Shown here piece by piece: positions 42,629-50,997 of a DNA stretch of 64,000 bases. The notes under the pieces are model-generated. The model was not told the DNA's origin, did not search any database, and saw only the letters and a program-made list of their open reading frames with translations. Position 1 is the first letter of the stretch, and each line of letters opens with the position of its first letter. Source of the DNA: DATMRS01 sp035566015 (GTDB lineage Bacteria > Pseudomonadota > Alphaproteobacteria > Sphingomonadales > Sphingomonadaceae); contig DATMRS010000014.1 of NCBI GenBank assembly GCA_035566015.1, forward strand, positions 41,597 to 105,596, in the 5' to 3' direction. The translations under genes were made by a program, and so were the position numbers.

Positions 42629-43815
42629 TAATGGGTTGCGGCCATGCCCGGTTTCAGCACGACTTTGGTCACTTCATTCTGTTTGTCGTGGAACATCCGA
42701 TATCCTTCCGGCCCCTCCTCCAGCGGCAGGTGATGGCTGATCAGGAAGGTAGTATCGATATCGCCGTCGAGAATGGCGGCGAGCAGCGCGGGAAGATAGC
42801 GCTGGACGTGCGTCTGCCCCGTCTTGAGCGTGAGCCCCTTCTCCATCAAGGCGCCCAGTGGAAACTTGTCGACGAAGCCGCCATAGACGGCCGGCATCGA
42901 GATGCGCCCGCCCTTGCGGCAGGCGATGATGGCCTGACGGATCGAATGCGTCCTGTCGGTGCCCAGAAAGGTCGATGCCTTGATCTGATCGATCACATTG
43001 TCGACGAAGAAGCCGTGCGCTTCGAGGCCGACGGCGTCGATGCAGGCGTCCGGGCCGATGCCGCCCGTCATCTCCATCAACGCTTCGTAGGTTTTGCTCT
43101 CCTCGAAATTGACCGTCTCCGCGCCGAACTTCAGCGCGAGTTCCAGCCTGTGCGGGAAATGATCGATCGCGATCACCCGCTCGGCGCCCATCAGAAAGGC
43201 CGATTGCACCGCGAACAGGCCAACCGGGCCGCATCCCCATACCGCAACGGTATCGCCGGGCTCGATCCCGGCATTCTCGGCCGCCATCCAGCCCGTCGGC
43301 AGGATATCGGACAGGAAGAGCACCCGATCGTCCTCGATCCCGTCGGGAACGACGATCGGCCCCACGTCGGAAAAGGGCACGCGCACATATTCCGCCTGCC
43401 CGCCCGCATAGCCGCCGGTGAGGTGGCTATAGCCGAACAGCGCCGACATGGGCTGGCCATAGAGCGCCTGGCCCAGATCCTGATTGTCGGCCGGATTGCC
43501 GTTGTCGCAGGCTGAATATTGCTGCTTCCCGCAATGATAGCAGCGGCCGCACGCGATGGTGAACGGCACGACCACGCGCTCGCCCTTTCGCAAGCTGCTG
43601 CCGGGGCCGGCCTCGACCACCTCGCCCATGAACTCGTGACCGAGGATGTCGCCGGCCTGCATCGTCGGGATGTAGCCGTCGTACAGATGGAGGTCCGATC
43701 CGCAGATGGCGGTAGAGCTTATCCGTATGATCGCATCGCGCGGATTGACGATCTCGGGATCGTCGACCGTTTCGATGCGCACGTCGTGCTTGCCGTGCCA
43801 GGTGAGCGCACGCAT
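42628..43815 (-). CDS. zinc-dependent alcohol dehydrogenase, formaldehyde dehydrogenase-like
   Basis: 395 residues. Medium-chain fold with catalytic zinc ligands in AICGSDLH and GHEFMGEVVEAG, the structural zinc cysteines CGRCYHCGKQQYSAC, and the NAD site VWGCGPVGLFAVQSA. The type resembles glutathione-independent formaldehyde dehydrogenases of the FdhA/ADH5-like branch. Removing the IS and one TA restores the sequence CAT-TAG, so the native stop was already TAG and the protein is whole. The SRPBCC gene lies just upstream on the same strand, three bases away. Confidence 0.9.
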   Translation of the reverse strand: MRALTWHGKHDVRIETVDDPEIVNPRDAIIRISSTAICGSDLHLYDGYIPTMQAGDILGHEFMGEVVEAGPGSSLRKGERVVVPFTIACGRCYHCGKQQYSACDNGNPADNQDLGQALYGQPMSALFGYSHLTGGYAGGQAEYVRVPFSDVGPIVVPDGIEDDRVLFLSDILPTGWMAAENAGIEPGDTVAVWGCGPVGLFAVQSAFLMGAERVIAIDHFPHRLELALKFGAETVNFEESKTYEALMEMTGGIGPDACIDAVGLEAHGFFVDNVIDQIKASTFLGTDRTHSIRQAIIACRKGGRISMPAVYGGFVDKFPLGALMEKGLTLKTGQTHVQRYLPALLAAILDGDIDTTFLISHHLPLEEGPEGYRMFHDKQNEVTKVVLKPGMAATH

Positions 43816-43818
43816 CGG

Positions 43819-44400
43819 TCATTCCTCCTGCTGCTGTAGATGCTGTGCAGGGTTGCGCGCGGCTGTCGCCACTTCCCCGGCCTCCATGAGCTGCTTGAAC
43901 CGGCGCAGATCGCGACGTGCCTGTATCGCCGGCTCACGCTGGAACAGCTTGGCGACCATCCGGCCGACAACGCCCGCCGGCGGATCGTAGAGGATCGTGG
44001 CGGTGACGATCGTTCCCCGATCGCCCTGCGCATCGCGAAAGTCGATCCGGCCGCTATTGGGGACGCTGGCGCCTTCCGCCGACGCCCAGGCGATCAACTC
44101 ACCCTCTTTCTCCTCAGTGATGATCGCGTCCCATTCCACCGTCTTTCCGGCCGGCGCTTTCACCACCCAGTGCGAGCGATGTTCGTCGAGCACATTAACC
44201 CGCGCGACATTATCCATGAATGTCGGGAGGTTCGCGAAGTCCCGCCAGAAGGCATAAAGCTCCGCTCGAGGACGGTTGATCGTCACCGTGCGGCCGACAA
44301 GCGCGTCGCCCTTCGGCTCGACAAGGGTGGCCGATGCCTCGCCCACGGCAGTCCGGTTCTTCGACGTCGTCAGCGGAGCATCGTCGCGGATGTCGCTCAT
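43819..44400 (-). CDS. SRPBCC family protein (START-like fold)
   Basis: 193 residues. The helix-grip fold is seen in VGRTVTINRPRAELYAFWRDFANLPTFMDNVARV, then strands ending with GTIVTATILYDPPAGVVGRMVAKLF and a long C-terminal helix with FKQLMEAGE. Members bind hydrophobic ligands (polyketide cyclase, CoQ-binding COQ10 type). This form with a final helix is often found in envelope-stress clusters beside alcohol dehydrogenases; here it is three bases upstream of one. The ligand is unknown. Confidence 0.85.
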   Translation of the reverse strand: MSDIRDDAPLTTSKNRTAVGEASATLVEPKGDALVGRTVTINRPRAELYAFWRDFANLPTFMDNVARVNVLDEHRSHWVVKAPAGKTVEWDAIITEEKEGELIAWASAEGASVPNSGRIDFRDAQGDRGTIVTATILYDPPAGVVGRMVAKLFQREPAIQARRDLRRFKQLMEAGEVATAARNPAQHLQQQEE

Positions 44401-44460
44401 ATCGGACCCTCCAGCGCATCAGGTCCCGGGCAGACCTGTTCCTATTCGGCTCGGCCATGG

Positions 44461-44973
44461 TCAGGCCATGACGAGCTTGACCGCCTTTGGTTTCGCCGCG
44501 GGCAGCGCAGCCGATTCGGCCTCCTCCAGCAATTCCTTCTTGCGCGCCATCAGCTTGTCGCGCAGCTCGACGAGATCGACGTCGGTCTTGCGCACCTGGG
44601 CGAACATGCCTTCCGAAGGGCGCTCTTCCTCGGCGACATGATGCCTGATCTCTTCGGCCAGCACCGTCACCTTCGCGTCATAATATTCATCACTGGGAGA
44701 GGCCGATTGCAGGTCGTTCACCAGCACCTTGGCGCCGTCATGCTCCACATAGGCCTCGTCCAGGGTGTCGTCCTCGATCTTGCCCCGGAAGGTGGGATAG
44801 AACAGCTCTTCCTCGATCGTGGTATGGACCTTCAACTCGGTACATATCTGCTGGACGATCTTCTGCTTGCGCGCCTTGTCGCGCGCTTTCTCGAACTGGT
44901 CGAACAAATCCTCCACCTTGCGGTGGTCCGCCTTGAGCAAGGCGATCGCGTCGGTGAACTGGTGGGCGGGCAT
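44461..44973 (-). CDS. hemerythrin-like domain protein
   Basis: 170 residues with AGGAGAGG before the ATG. His and Glu of the diiron site are in KADHRKVEDLF, VHTTIEEELFYP and EEIRHHVAEEERP. Such proteins bind oxygen or nitric oxide, or act in iron handling. The C-terminal third is Lys/Ala/Glu-rich and likely a free helix. The divergent gap to the L,D-transpeptidase carries EcfG-type boxes in both directions, so it may be a stress protein. Confidence 0.88.
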   Translation of the reverse strand: MPAHQFTDAIALLKADHRKVEDLFDQFEKARDKARKQKIVQQICTELKVHTTIEEELFYPTFRGKIEDDTLDEAYVEHDGAKVLVNDLQSASPSDEYYDAKVTVLAEEIRHHVAEEERPSEGMFAQVRKTDVDLVELRDKLMARKKELLEEAESAALPAAKPKAVKLVMA

Positions 44974-45026
44974 ACGACCTCTCCTAATGCCGGAACCCGC
45001 CGCAGAACCGCGACGGTGAAGCGCAG

Positions 45027-45052
45027 AACCCGTGGAGACCGGATGTCGTTCC
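45027..45052 (-). promoter_or_regulatory. possible EcfG-type promoter before the hemerythrin gene
   Basis: On the minus strand GGAAC (45052-45048), 17 bases, GGTT (45030-45027): perfect -35, one mismatch in -10. The start codon at 44973 is about 50 bases further. Confidence 0.5.
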
Positions 45053-45066
45053 CCGCCGGTCAGGGG

Positions 45067-45091
45067 GGAACGCGATGAAGCGCAGGCTGTT
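45067..45091 (+). promoter_or_regulatory. possible EcfG-type promoter before the L,D-transpeptidase
   Basis: GGAAC (45067-45071), 16 bases, TGTT (45088-45091), the same variant -10 as the nepR promoter. It lies about 110 bases before the gene. Confidence 0.5.
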
Positions 45092-45199
45092 GCGCCTCCT
45101 TTTCGATGACCCGCCAATCCCGTCGGATGACCCGTGTATATTCGTTCGACATGTGGCAAGTGAGTCTGGCTCCTTATCGAGCGGACAGGCGGAGTAGCT

Positions 45200-46669
45200 A
45201 TGCGGTTGTTTTCCGGATCGAGATCGGGCGGGTTGATGCTTCTGGCGGCCGGCACGCTTGCGGCCCAGCCATTCGCCGCGACCGCCCAGGCGCCGCAGCC
45301 GCCCGCGCAGCAGGCGATCCCGCTCATTGGCCCCCCGCCACCCCCCCGCATTCTGCCGACGATCACGAAGGCCCAGCGCGCGCAGCTCGAAACCATGCTG
45401 GCGGATGCGGCCGCGCAAGGGCTCTCCGCGCCTTCGAACGCGGCGAATGCCCAACGCAGTGACGCCGAGATCATCAACGCGGCGCTGGACAAGGCGCGGG
45501 CTCTCCATTCGGGCCGACTCGACGACAGCGACTTCCTGAAATCCTGGGCGCTGCGGCCCACCCCCTATGATCCGTGGCCATCCTTCTCCGACGCCGTCAA
45601 ACAGGATCGTCTTGCCGCCTGGATCGCGGACCTGCCGCCCCCCTATGTCGGCTATGAAGGGCTGCGCAAAGGGCTTGCCACCTATCGCGCGATAGCGACG
45701 AACGGCGGCTGGCCGACGCTGCCCGCCGGGCCGGACCTGACGGTCGGGTCGAAGGGCGAGCGCGTCGTCGCGCTGCGCAAGCGGCTGCACATCGAGGACA
45801 ACAGCGTCTCTACCGGGGGCGAGAGCTTCGATCAGGACCTGCTCGCCGCGGTTCGCCGCGCACAGCGGCGCTATGGCCTCAATCCCAGCGGCATCGTCTC
45901 GACGCAGACGCTGGCGGCGCTGAACGTGCCGGTCAGGGATCGTATTCACCAGATCATGGCGAATATGGAGCGGTGGCGCTGGCTGCCCCGTACGCTTTCC
46001 GACATACGCGTGCAGGTGAACATCGCGGCGGCCGTGCTGACGCTGTTCAACGGCGATACCCCCGTCGCCTCGATGCGCGCGGTGACCGGGCGGCCGGGCG
46101 ACGAGACACCGATGCTGCAATCGGCGATCCACAGCATCGTCATCAATCCACCGTGGAACGTGCCGAAATCGATCGCGACGCGCGAACTGTGGCCGAAGGA
46201 GCACGCGCACCCGGGCTATCTGAAGCGCAACGGCTTCAAGGTCATCAAGCTGGCGGATGGCGGCAGCCGCTTGCAACAGGCGGCGGGGCCGCAGAGCGCG
46301 CTCGGCCGGCTCAAGTTCGATTTCGACAATCCCTTCGCGGTCTATCTGCACGACACGCCGACGCAGGCGACCTTCGCCCGCTATGACCGGCTGGCGAGTC
46401 ATGGCTGCGTGCGCCTCGAAAAACCGGTAGAATTGGCGCACCTCCTGCTGCAGGCCGACCCGGCCTGGACCGCCGACGCCGTGGAAAAGGCGATCGCCGA
46501 CGGCCACACGCAACGGGTGCGATTGCCGCAGCCCGTGGCGGTCTATCTCTTTTATTGGACGGCCTTCGCCGGCAATGACGGGCAGATGAACTTCCGCGCC
46601 GATCCTTATGGCTGGGATGGCCTGCTTGCGTCCAAGATCGAGGGCCGCGCCCAAATGGCAGCACGATAG
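45200..46669 (+). CDS. L,D-transpeptidase with peptidoglycan-binding domain (YcbB type)
   Basis: 489 residues. A signal peptide (to about AATAQA, residue 30), a Pro-rich stretch, a scaffold domain, a peptidoglycan-binding repeat (about 190-250, LTVGSKGERVVALRKRL), then the YkuD catalytic domain (about 270-450) with SHGCVRLEKP holding the catalytic Cys and an upstream His. It makes 3-3 cross-links in the periplasm, useful under stress. A possible EcfG promoter lies upstream and the Pro-rich lipoprotein gene starts 11 bases after its stop, forming an operon. Confidence 0.92.
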   Translation: MRLFSGSRSGGLMLLAAGTLAAQPFAATAQAPQPPAQQAIPLIGPPPPPRILPTITKAQRAQLETMLADAAAQGLSAPSNAANAQRSDAEIINAALDKARALHSGRLDDSDFLKSWALRPTPYDPWPSFSDAVKQDRLAAWIADLPPPYVGYEGLRKGLATYRAIATNGGWPTLPAGPDLTVGSKGERVVALRKRLHIEDNSVSTGGESFDQDLLAAVRRAQRRYGLNPSGIVSTQTLAALNVPVRDRIHQIMANMERWRWLPRTLSDIRVQVNIAAAVLTLFNGDTPVASMRAVTGRPGDETPMLQSAIHSIVINPPWNVPKSIATRELWPKEHAHPGYLKRNGFKVIKLADGGSRLQQAAGPQSALGRLKFDFDNPFAVYLHDTPTQATFARYDRLASHGCVRLEKPVELAHLLLQADPAWTADAVEKAIADGHTQRVRLPQPVAVYLFYWTAFAGNDGQMNFRADPYGWDGLLASKIEGRAQMAAR

Positions 46670-46680
46670 GAGGACCGGAG

Positions 46681-47007
46681 ATGAAGAAGGCAATCGCGAT
46701 AGGCAGCGCACTGGCCGCGATCCTGCTTGCCGGCGCGTGCTCCAGGCAGCAACCGGCCGAGCAGCCCGAGGAAAATCAGAGCGTCGTCGAGCCGGCTCCT
46801 GTCGCGCCGCCCCCGGCGCCCGAACCCGAGAAGGAGGCTCCGCCTCCCGTCGCCGAGGCGCCGGCCCCGCCGCCGCCCGCTCCGATCGCGCCCGATGAGC
46901 AGATATTGGACGATGCCGATGCGACGGGCATGACGGCCCGCGTCACACGCGGCCAGGACGACGAGAATCTCGCCGCCAACAGCACGGGTCCGATAGGCAC
47001 GCCCTGA
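46681..47007 (+). CDS. Pro-rich small lipoprotein
   Basis: 108 residues. Signal peptide with lipobox LAGAC, then a low-complexity mature chain of Pro, Ala and Glu (APVAPPPAPEPEKEAPPPVAE) ending in a less repetitive part, DATGMTARVTRGQDDE. It follows the L,D-transpeptidase gene by 11 bases with GGAGG before the ATG. No function is recognised; a rigid Pro-rich spacer anchored in a membrane next to a wall enzyme suggests an envelope role. Confidence 0.8.
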   Translation: MKKAIAIGSALAAILLAGACSRQQPAEQPEENQSVVEPAPVAPPPAPEPEKEAPPPVAEAPAPPPPAPIAPDEQILDDADATGMTARVTRGQDDENLAANSTGPIGTP

Positions 47008-47032
47008 CAGGGCTGCCGTTGGCCCGGAAACC

Positions 47033-47689
47033 TCAGGCGGATTCCAGCTTGTCGGCGTAGAGGAGTCGGCCCTCGCCCAGCCTGGCGAATACTTCGTCCA
47101 GGCTTTGCTCGCCGACCGCGAAGCAGCCCTGGCTGCGCCCCAGCATGCCGTGCTTCTCGATCATCTCGGGCGCGGCATACCAGGCGCCGTGGATGACGAT
47201 GGCGCGGCTCAATGCATTATCATTGGTGCGATCGAGGCCGATCAGTCGCTGTGACCGGCCATGCTTCCCGCTATAATAATCGCTGGTGACGAAGGCTCCG
47301 GACGAAGACGCATTGGAGCCGGGCTGGTTGGAGAATTGCTGCAACCAACCGGTATGTTCGGGGTCCGATCCGCTGCCATGGGCGACCAGCAGGCTCGTCG
47401 TGCGGCCATTGGCGAGATCGACGAAATGGAAACGCTGTCGCGAGGAGGGCGCTGTAAAATCGGCGATGGCGATGCGATCGCGATGGGGAATCCGATGCCC
47501 ATGCTCATGGAGCGCCTCCAGCGCCCGGCGCAGAAGCACCGGTCGCACCGGATTGGCCGTCTGGCCCATGCCCGTCGTCAGGGTAACGGTAGCCGATGCC
47601 GGACTTGCCATCGCTCCCGCCGTCACTGCCAGCGCGGCCCCCATGACCGCGCGGCGTGACACTATCGTGTCAAATCCGCTGTGCATCAT
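47033..47689 (-). CDS. YkuD_2-type murein L,D-transpeptidase-like protein
   Basis: 218 residues. A signal peptide with twin Arg (SRRAVMGAALAVTAGAMASPASA) suggests Tat or Sec export. The catalytic pattern of the YkuD_2 family is visible: VIHGAWY (His) and MLGRSQGCFAV (Cys). The size is that of the murein L,D-transpeptidase catalytic domain family, whose biochemistry is not well known. GGAGG lies before two adjacent ATG codons (47689, 47686). It converges with the lipoprotein gene, so two transpeptidase-type genes lie within 2.5 kb. Confidence 0.85.
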   Translation of the reverse strand: MMHSGFDTIVSRRAVMGAALAVTAGAMASPASATVTLTTGMGQTANPVRPVLLRRALEALHEHGHRIPHRDRIAIADFTAPSSRQRFHFVDLANGRTTSLLVAHGSGSDPEHTGWLQQFSNQPGSNASSSGAFVTSDYYSGKHGRSQRLIGLDRTNDNALSRAIVIHGAWYAAPEMIEKHGMLGRSQGCFAVGEQSLDEVFARLGEGRLLYADKLESA

Positions 47690-47838
47690 GCCTCCATCTC
47701 GAACAGGAGAGGAACATAACAACGAATTCGTTTTAAACCATTAATCCGCCACGGCTGGGACACCAACCATCCCGGGGCGGGACCCGTTCATCGCGCCGCG
47801 AGCGCATCGAGCGGAACATACCTGCTATTGCGACAGGC

Positions 47839-48363
47839 TCAGCGGCAACGAAGCTGGGGATTATTCTGTTCGATCGACCGCCCCGCCAGAGCACCTAGGG
47901 CGCCGCCGATCAGCGTGCCGACGGTACGCGAATGCCCGCCATCGATCACGTTGCCGAGAATGCCGCCTCCCGCCGCGCCAAGGATCAGGCCCGTCGTGCC
48001 GTCGCTGCGCTTGCAATAATAACGCCCGTCGGACCCGCGATAGACGCGGTCGTCGCTTGAAAGCGCGCGCTCCTGATAATTGGGAGCTTCGCGATAATGG
48101 CGCGCGGGGTCCCAGCCACCCTCATAGCGATCGTCATTATAGCCCGGCGGCGGACTACCATAACGTCCGCTCCGTGCATCACGCTCACGCGCTTGCTGAT
48201 AGCGGTCAAATTCCGTACGGAATATCTTCAGTTCATTGTCGAAACGCTGCTGCGCCGCTTCGAACCGTGCTTCCTCCGCGCTGGTTTGCGCCAAGGCCGG
48301 CGATACGGCCGCAAGGCAGGACAGGCCCGTCAGGGCGGCGGCAAGCTGGGCCAGTCTGGTCAT
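47839..48363 (-). CDS. glycine-zipper periplasmic or outer-membrane protein
   Basis: 174 residues. Signal peptide up to PALAQ, a charged helical stretch (SAEEARFEAAQQRFDNELKIF), a Tyr/Arg/Asp-rich linker and a C-terminal glycine zipper GLILGAAGGGILGNVIDGG plus TVGTLIGGALGALAGRSIE. Such zippers insert or stack in membranes (Rick_17kDa/ YmgG-like). The final Cys is in PQLRCR. Function unknown; typical of envelope-stress proteins. GAAGAGG lies before the ATG. Confidence 0.82.
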   Translation of the reverse strand: MTRLAQLAAALTGLSCLAAVSPALAQTSAEEARFEAAQQRFDNELKIFRTEFDRYQQARERDARSGRYGSPPPGYNDDRYEGGWDPARHYREAPNYQERALSSDDRVYRGSDGRYYCKRSDGTTGLILGAAGGGILGNVIDGGHSRTVGTLIGGALGALAGRSIEQNNPQLRCR

Positions 48364-48533
48364 CCTCTTCTCCCCGAAACCACATGCCAGCCCCCGCAAG
48401 CCGGCCTCCCTTTCTTAAACCGGAATTCGCCGGCGGCAACAGGCCACCGCTTGTGGGGACGAGGCTGCAACCGATTTCGTCGCATGCCGGCAACCGCCCG
48501 GCTATCCTGCCAGCCCGAACAGTGAGGTCCGTA

Positions 48534-48863
48534 ATGCCGAACATCTTCGACGCCCTGCCGCAGGAAGCCGCAGAGGAGATATTCACCGATCTGCTGGTGC
48601 GCCGGGACGTGCGTATCGAACGCATCGTCTCCACCGGCCAGGCGACGCCGGTCGATACCCCATACGAACAGGACCATGACGAATGGGTGATGCTCCTCGC
48701 CGGCGCGGCGGGGCTGTGGATCGGCGGCGAAGACGAACGCGAACTCGTGCCGGGGGATCATCTGCTTATCCCCGCCGGGGTGCGCCATCGGGTGACATGG
48801 ACGAGCAGGGACGAACCGACGGTCTGGCTCGCGGTGCACCTGTCCGCCCCACAAGCGAACTGA
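48534..48863 (+). CDS. cupin-domain protein
   Basis: 109 residues. A single cupin barrel with the two motifs roughly in YEQDHDEWVMLLAGAAGLWIGG and LVPGDHLLIPAGVRHRVTW. The conserved Glu and His positions are partly kept (QDHDEW, PAGVRHRV), so a metal may bind. GTGAGG lies before ATG 48534. It converges with def by seven bases. The family covers many enzymes and sensors; this one is close to those annotated only as cupins. Confidence 0.82.
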   Translation: MPNIFDALPQEAAEEIFTDLLVRRDVRIERIVSTGQATPVDTPYEQDHDEWVMLLAGAAGLWIGGEDERELVPGDHLLIPAGVRHRVTWTSRDEPTVWLAVHLSAPQAN

Positions 48864-48870
48864 ACGGCGC

Positions 48871-49404
48871 TCAGGCGGCCTTGTTCTGCCGCCGCGCCTT
48901 TTCCAGCTTCTTCATCAGCATCTCGCGCTTCAGGCGGGAAATACGATCGAGGAACAGCTTGCCTTCAAGATGATCCATCTCGTGCTGGAGGCACGTCGCG
49001 AGCAGCCCTTCCAGCTTTTCCTCGTGCGGCTTGCCCTCGGCATCGAGCCAGCGGGCATGGATCGTCGCCGGCCGCTCCACCTCGGCATATTGATCGGGCA
49101 CCGAAAGGCAGCCCTCATTATAGACCGACAACTCTTCCGACCGATCGAACAGTTCGGGATTGATGAAAACGCGCGGGCAGCGGATCGGCTTGCCCTCGGC
49201 ATCCTCTTCCTCCTGAAGATCGATCACAAGCACGCGTTTGGCGACGCCCACCTGGATCGCGGCGAGCCCGATGCCGGGCGCGGCGTACATCGTCTCGAAC
49301 ATGTCGTCGATTAGCGCGCGCAGATCGTCGTCAACCGCGTCGACGGGCTTCGAAACAAGGCGCAACCGGGGATCGGGCGCTTCGAGGATGGGAAGGAGGG
49401 CCAT
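48871..49404 (-). CDS. def: peptide deformylase
   Basis: 177 residues. The three motifs are complete: GIGLAAIQVG, EGCLSVPDQ and HEMDHLEGKLF, holding the Cys and two His metal ligands. It removes the formyl group from nascent proteins. It is separate from fmt, which lies 1 kb away on the opposite strand with recR between. Confidence 0.96.
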   Translation of the reverse strand: MALLPILEAPDPRLRLVSKPVDAVDDDLRALIDDMFETMYAAPGIGLAAIQVGVAKRVLVIDLQEEEDAEGKPIRCPRVFINPELFDRSEELSVYNEGCLSVPDQYAEVERPATIHARWLDAEGKPHEEKLEGLLATCLQHEMDHLEGKLFLDRISRLKREMLMKKLEKARRQNKAA

Positions 49405-49443
49405 GCCTGAAAATTAGGTGTTCCGCGCCATTCCGTCAAGATT

Positions 49444-50040
49444 TCAGGCGATCGGTCGACGCGCGCGAAGCGCCTGCGCCAATGTTCCTTCATCGAGATA
49501 ATCAAGCTCTCCGCCGACGGGCAGACCATGAGCAAGCTGCGTCAGCCGAACGGGAAAAGCCTCGATCCGCTCGGCGATATAATGGGCGGTGGTCTGCCCT
49601 TCCAGCGTCGCGTTCATCGCCAGCACCACCTCGTCTATACCGCCGGCGGCGATGCGGCCGATCAGCGTATCGATCGTCAGGTCCTCAGGCCGCACGCCCT
49701 CCAGCGCCGACAACCGCCCGCCAAGGACATGGAAGCGCCCGGGAAACAGGCGCGAGCGATCGAGCGCCCAAAGATCGGCCACCTCCTCCACGACGCAGAG
49801 CAGGCGCGCATCGCGGCGCGGATCGGCGCAGATCGCGCAAGGATCAGTCGTATCGACATTACCGCAGATATGGCACGTCGCCAGCCGTTCGTTCACCGCC
49901 TCCAGCGCGCGCAACAGCGGCATCATCGCACCTTCGCGCTTCTTGAGCAGGTGGAGCACCGCGCGGCGGGCCGAGCGAGGGCCGAGGCCGGGCAGCCTCG
50001 CCAGCGCCTGCGTCAGCGCATCAATCTCGGGAGAAGCCAT
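49444..50040 (-). CDS. recR: recombination mediator RecR
   Basis: 198 residues, exactly the normal length, from ATG 50040; a TTG at 50049 would add three. The helix-hairpin-helix LARLPGLGPRSARRAVLHLL, the zinc finger CHICGNVDTTDPCAIC, and the Toprim part with VVEEVADLWAL are intact. RecR with RecF/O loads RecA on gapped DNA. It is divergent from fmt. Confidence 0.96.
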   Translation of the reverse strand: MASPEIDALTQALARLPGLGPRSARRAVLHLLKKREGAMMPLLRALEAVNERLATCHICGNVDTTDPCAICADPRRDARLLCVVEEVADLWALDRSRLFPGRFHVLGGRLSALEGVRPEDLTIDTLIGRIAAGGIDEVVLAMNATLEGQTTAHYIAERIEAFPVRLTQLAHGLPVGGELDYLDEGTLAQALRARRPIA

Positions 50041-50094
50041 GTCCGCCAACTAAAGGGTTGCGCTTCGCCTTGCCAAGGGCTTCAGAGCGTTGCC

Positions 50095-50997
50095 ATGCGC
50101 ATCGCCTTCCTCGGAACCCCCGATTTCGCCGTGCCCGTGCTCGACGCGCTTGCTGTGCGGCATGACATTGCCGCCGTTTATTGCCAGCCGCCCCGACCCG
50201 CGGGGCGCGGCAAGGGCCTCCTCCCCTCGCCTGTCCAGAAACGCGCCGAAGCGCTCGGTCTGTCCGTGCGAACGCCCGTTTCCCTGAAGGGGGAGGAGCA
50301 ACAGGCGGCCTTCGCGGCACTGGCGCCCGATGTCGCGGTGGTCGCGGCGTATGGCCTGATCCTGCCGCAAGCCATTCTCGACGCGCCCTGCCACGGCTGC
50401 CTCAACGTCCACGCGTCGCTGCTGCCGCGCTGGCGCGGCGCCGCACCGATACAGCGTGCGATTCTCGCGGGCGATGGAATAACCGGCGTCACCATCATGC
50501 AGATGGAGCGCGGGCTGGACACCGGCGCGATGCTGGCGCGGCGCGAAACCGATGTGGAGGGCAAGACCGCCGGCCAGCTCACCGCCGAGCTTGCAATGAC
50601 GGGTGCCGAGCTGATGGCCGAAGTGCTTGCCGATCTTGGCGATTATACGCCCACGCTCCAGCCCGAAGAGGGCGTCACCTACGCCGCAAAGATCAGCAAG
50701 GCCGAGGCTCGCCTCGATTTCACCGCCTCGGCCGTCTCGGTGGAGCGGCAGGTTCGCGCCTTCAATCCCGCGCCCGGCGCATGGTTCGAACATGCGGGCG
50801 AGCGGGTGCGCGTCCACGCCGCCGATCCGGTCGAGGCGCAGGGTACCCCCGGCGAAATCCTCGACGATCGGCTGACGATCGCCTGCGGCACGGATGCGCT
50901 GCGCCCGACGCGCGTTCAGCGTGCCGGACGCGGGGTCATGAGCAGCGAGGAGCTGCTTCGCGGTTTTCCGATTCCTGCGGGAACGCGGCTGGCGTGA
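50095..50997 (+). CDS. fmt: methionyl-tRNA formyltransferase
   Basis: 300 residues beginning MRIAFLGTPDFAVPVLDAL. Conserved features: the SLLPRWRGAAPIQRAIL segment with the catalytic His/Asn region CLNVHASLLP, TGVTIMQMERGLDTGAM, and the C-terminal OB-like domain. It formylates initiator Met-tRNA, the product later cleaned by def. Its TGA overlaps the GTG of truA. Confidence 0.96.
   Translation: MRIAFLGTPDFAVPVLDALAVRHDIAAVYCQPPRPAGRGKGLLPSPVQKRAEALGLSVRTPVSLKGEEQQAAFAALAPDVAVVAAYGLILPQAILDAPCHGCLNVHASLLPRWRGAAPIQRAILAGDGITGVTIMQMERGLDTGAMLARRETDVEGKTAGQLTAELAMTGAELMAEVLADLGDYTPTLQPEEGVTYAAKISKAEARLDFTASAVSVERQVRAFNPAPGAWFEHAGERVRVHAADPVEAQGTPGEILDDRLTIACGTDALRPTRVQRAGRGVMSSEELLRGFPIPAGTRLA

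Noticed and set aside
47708..47745. GGAAC followed by CGTT before the YkuD_2 gene
   Set aside because: Spacing is only 13 bases, outside the 16-17 needed, and the orientation points away from the gene.
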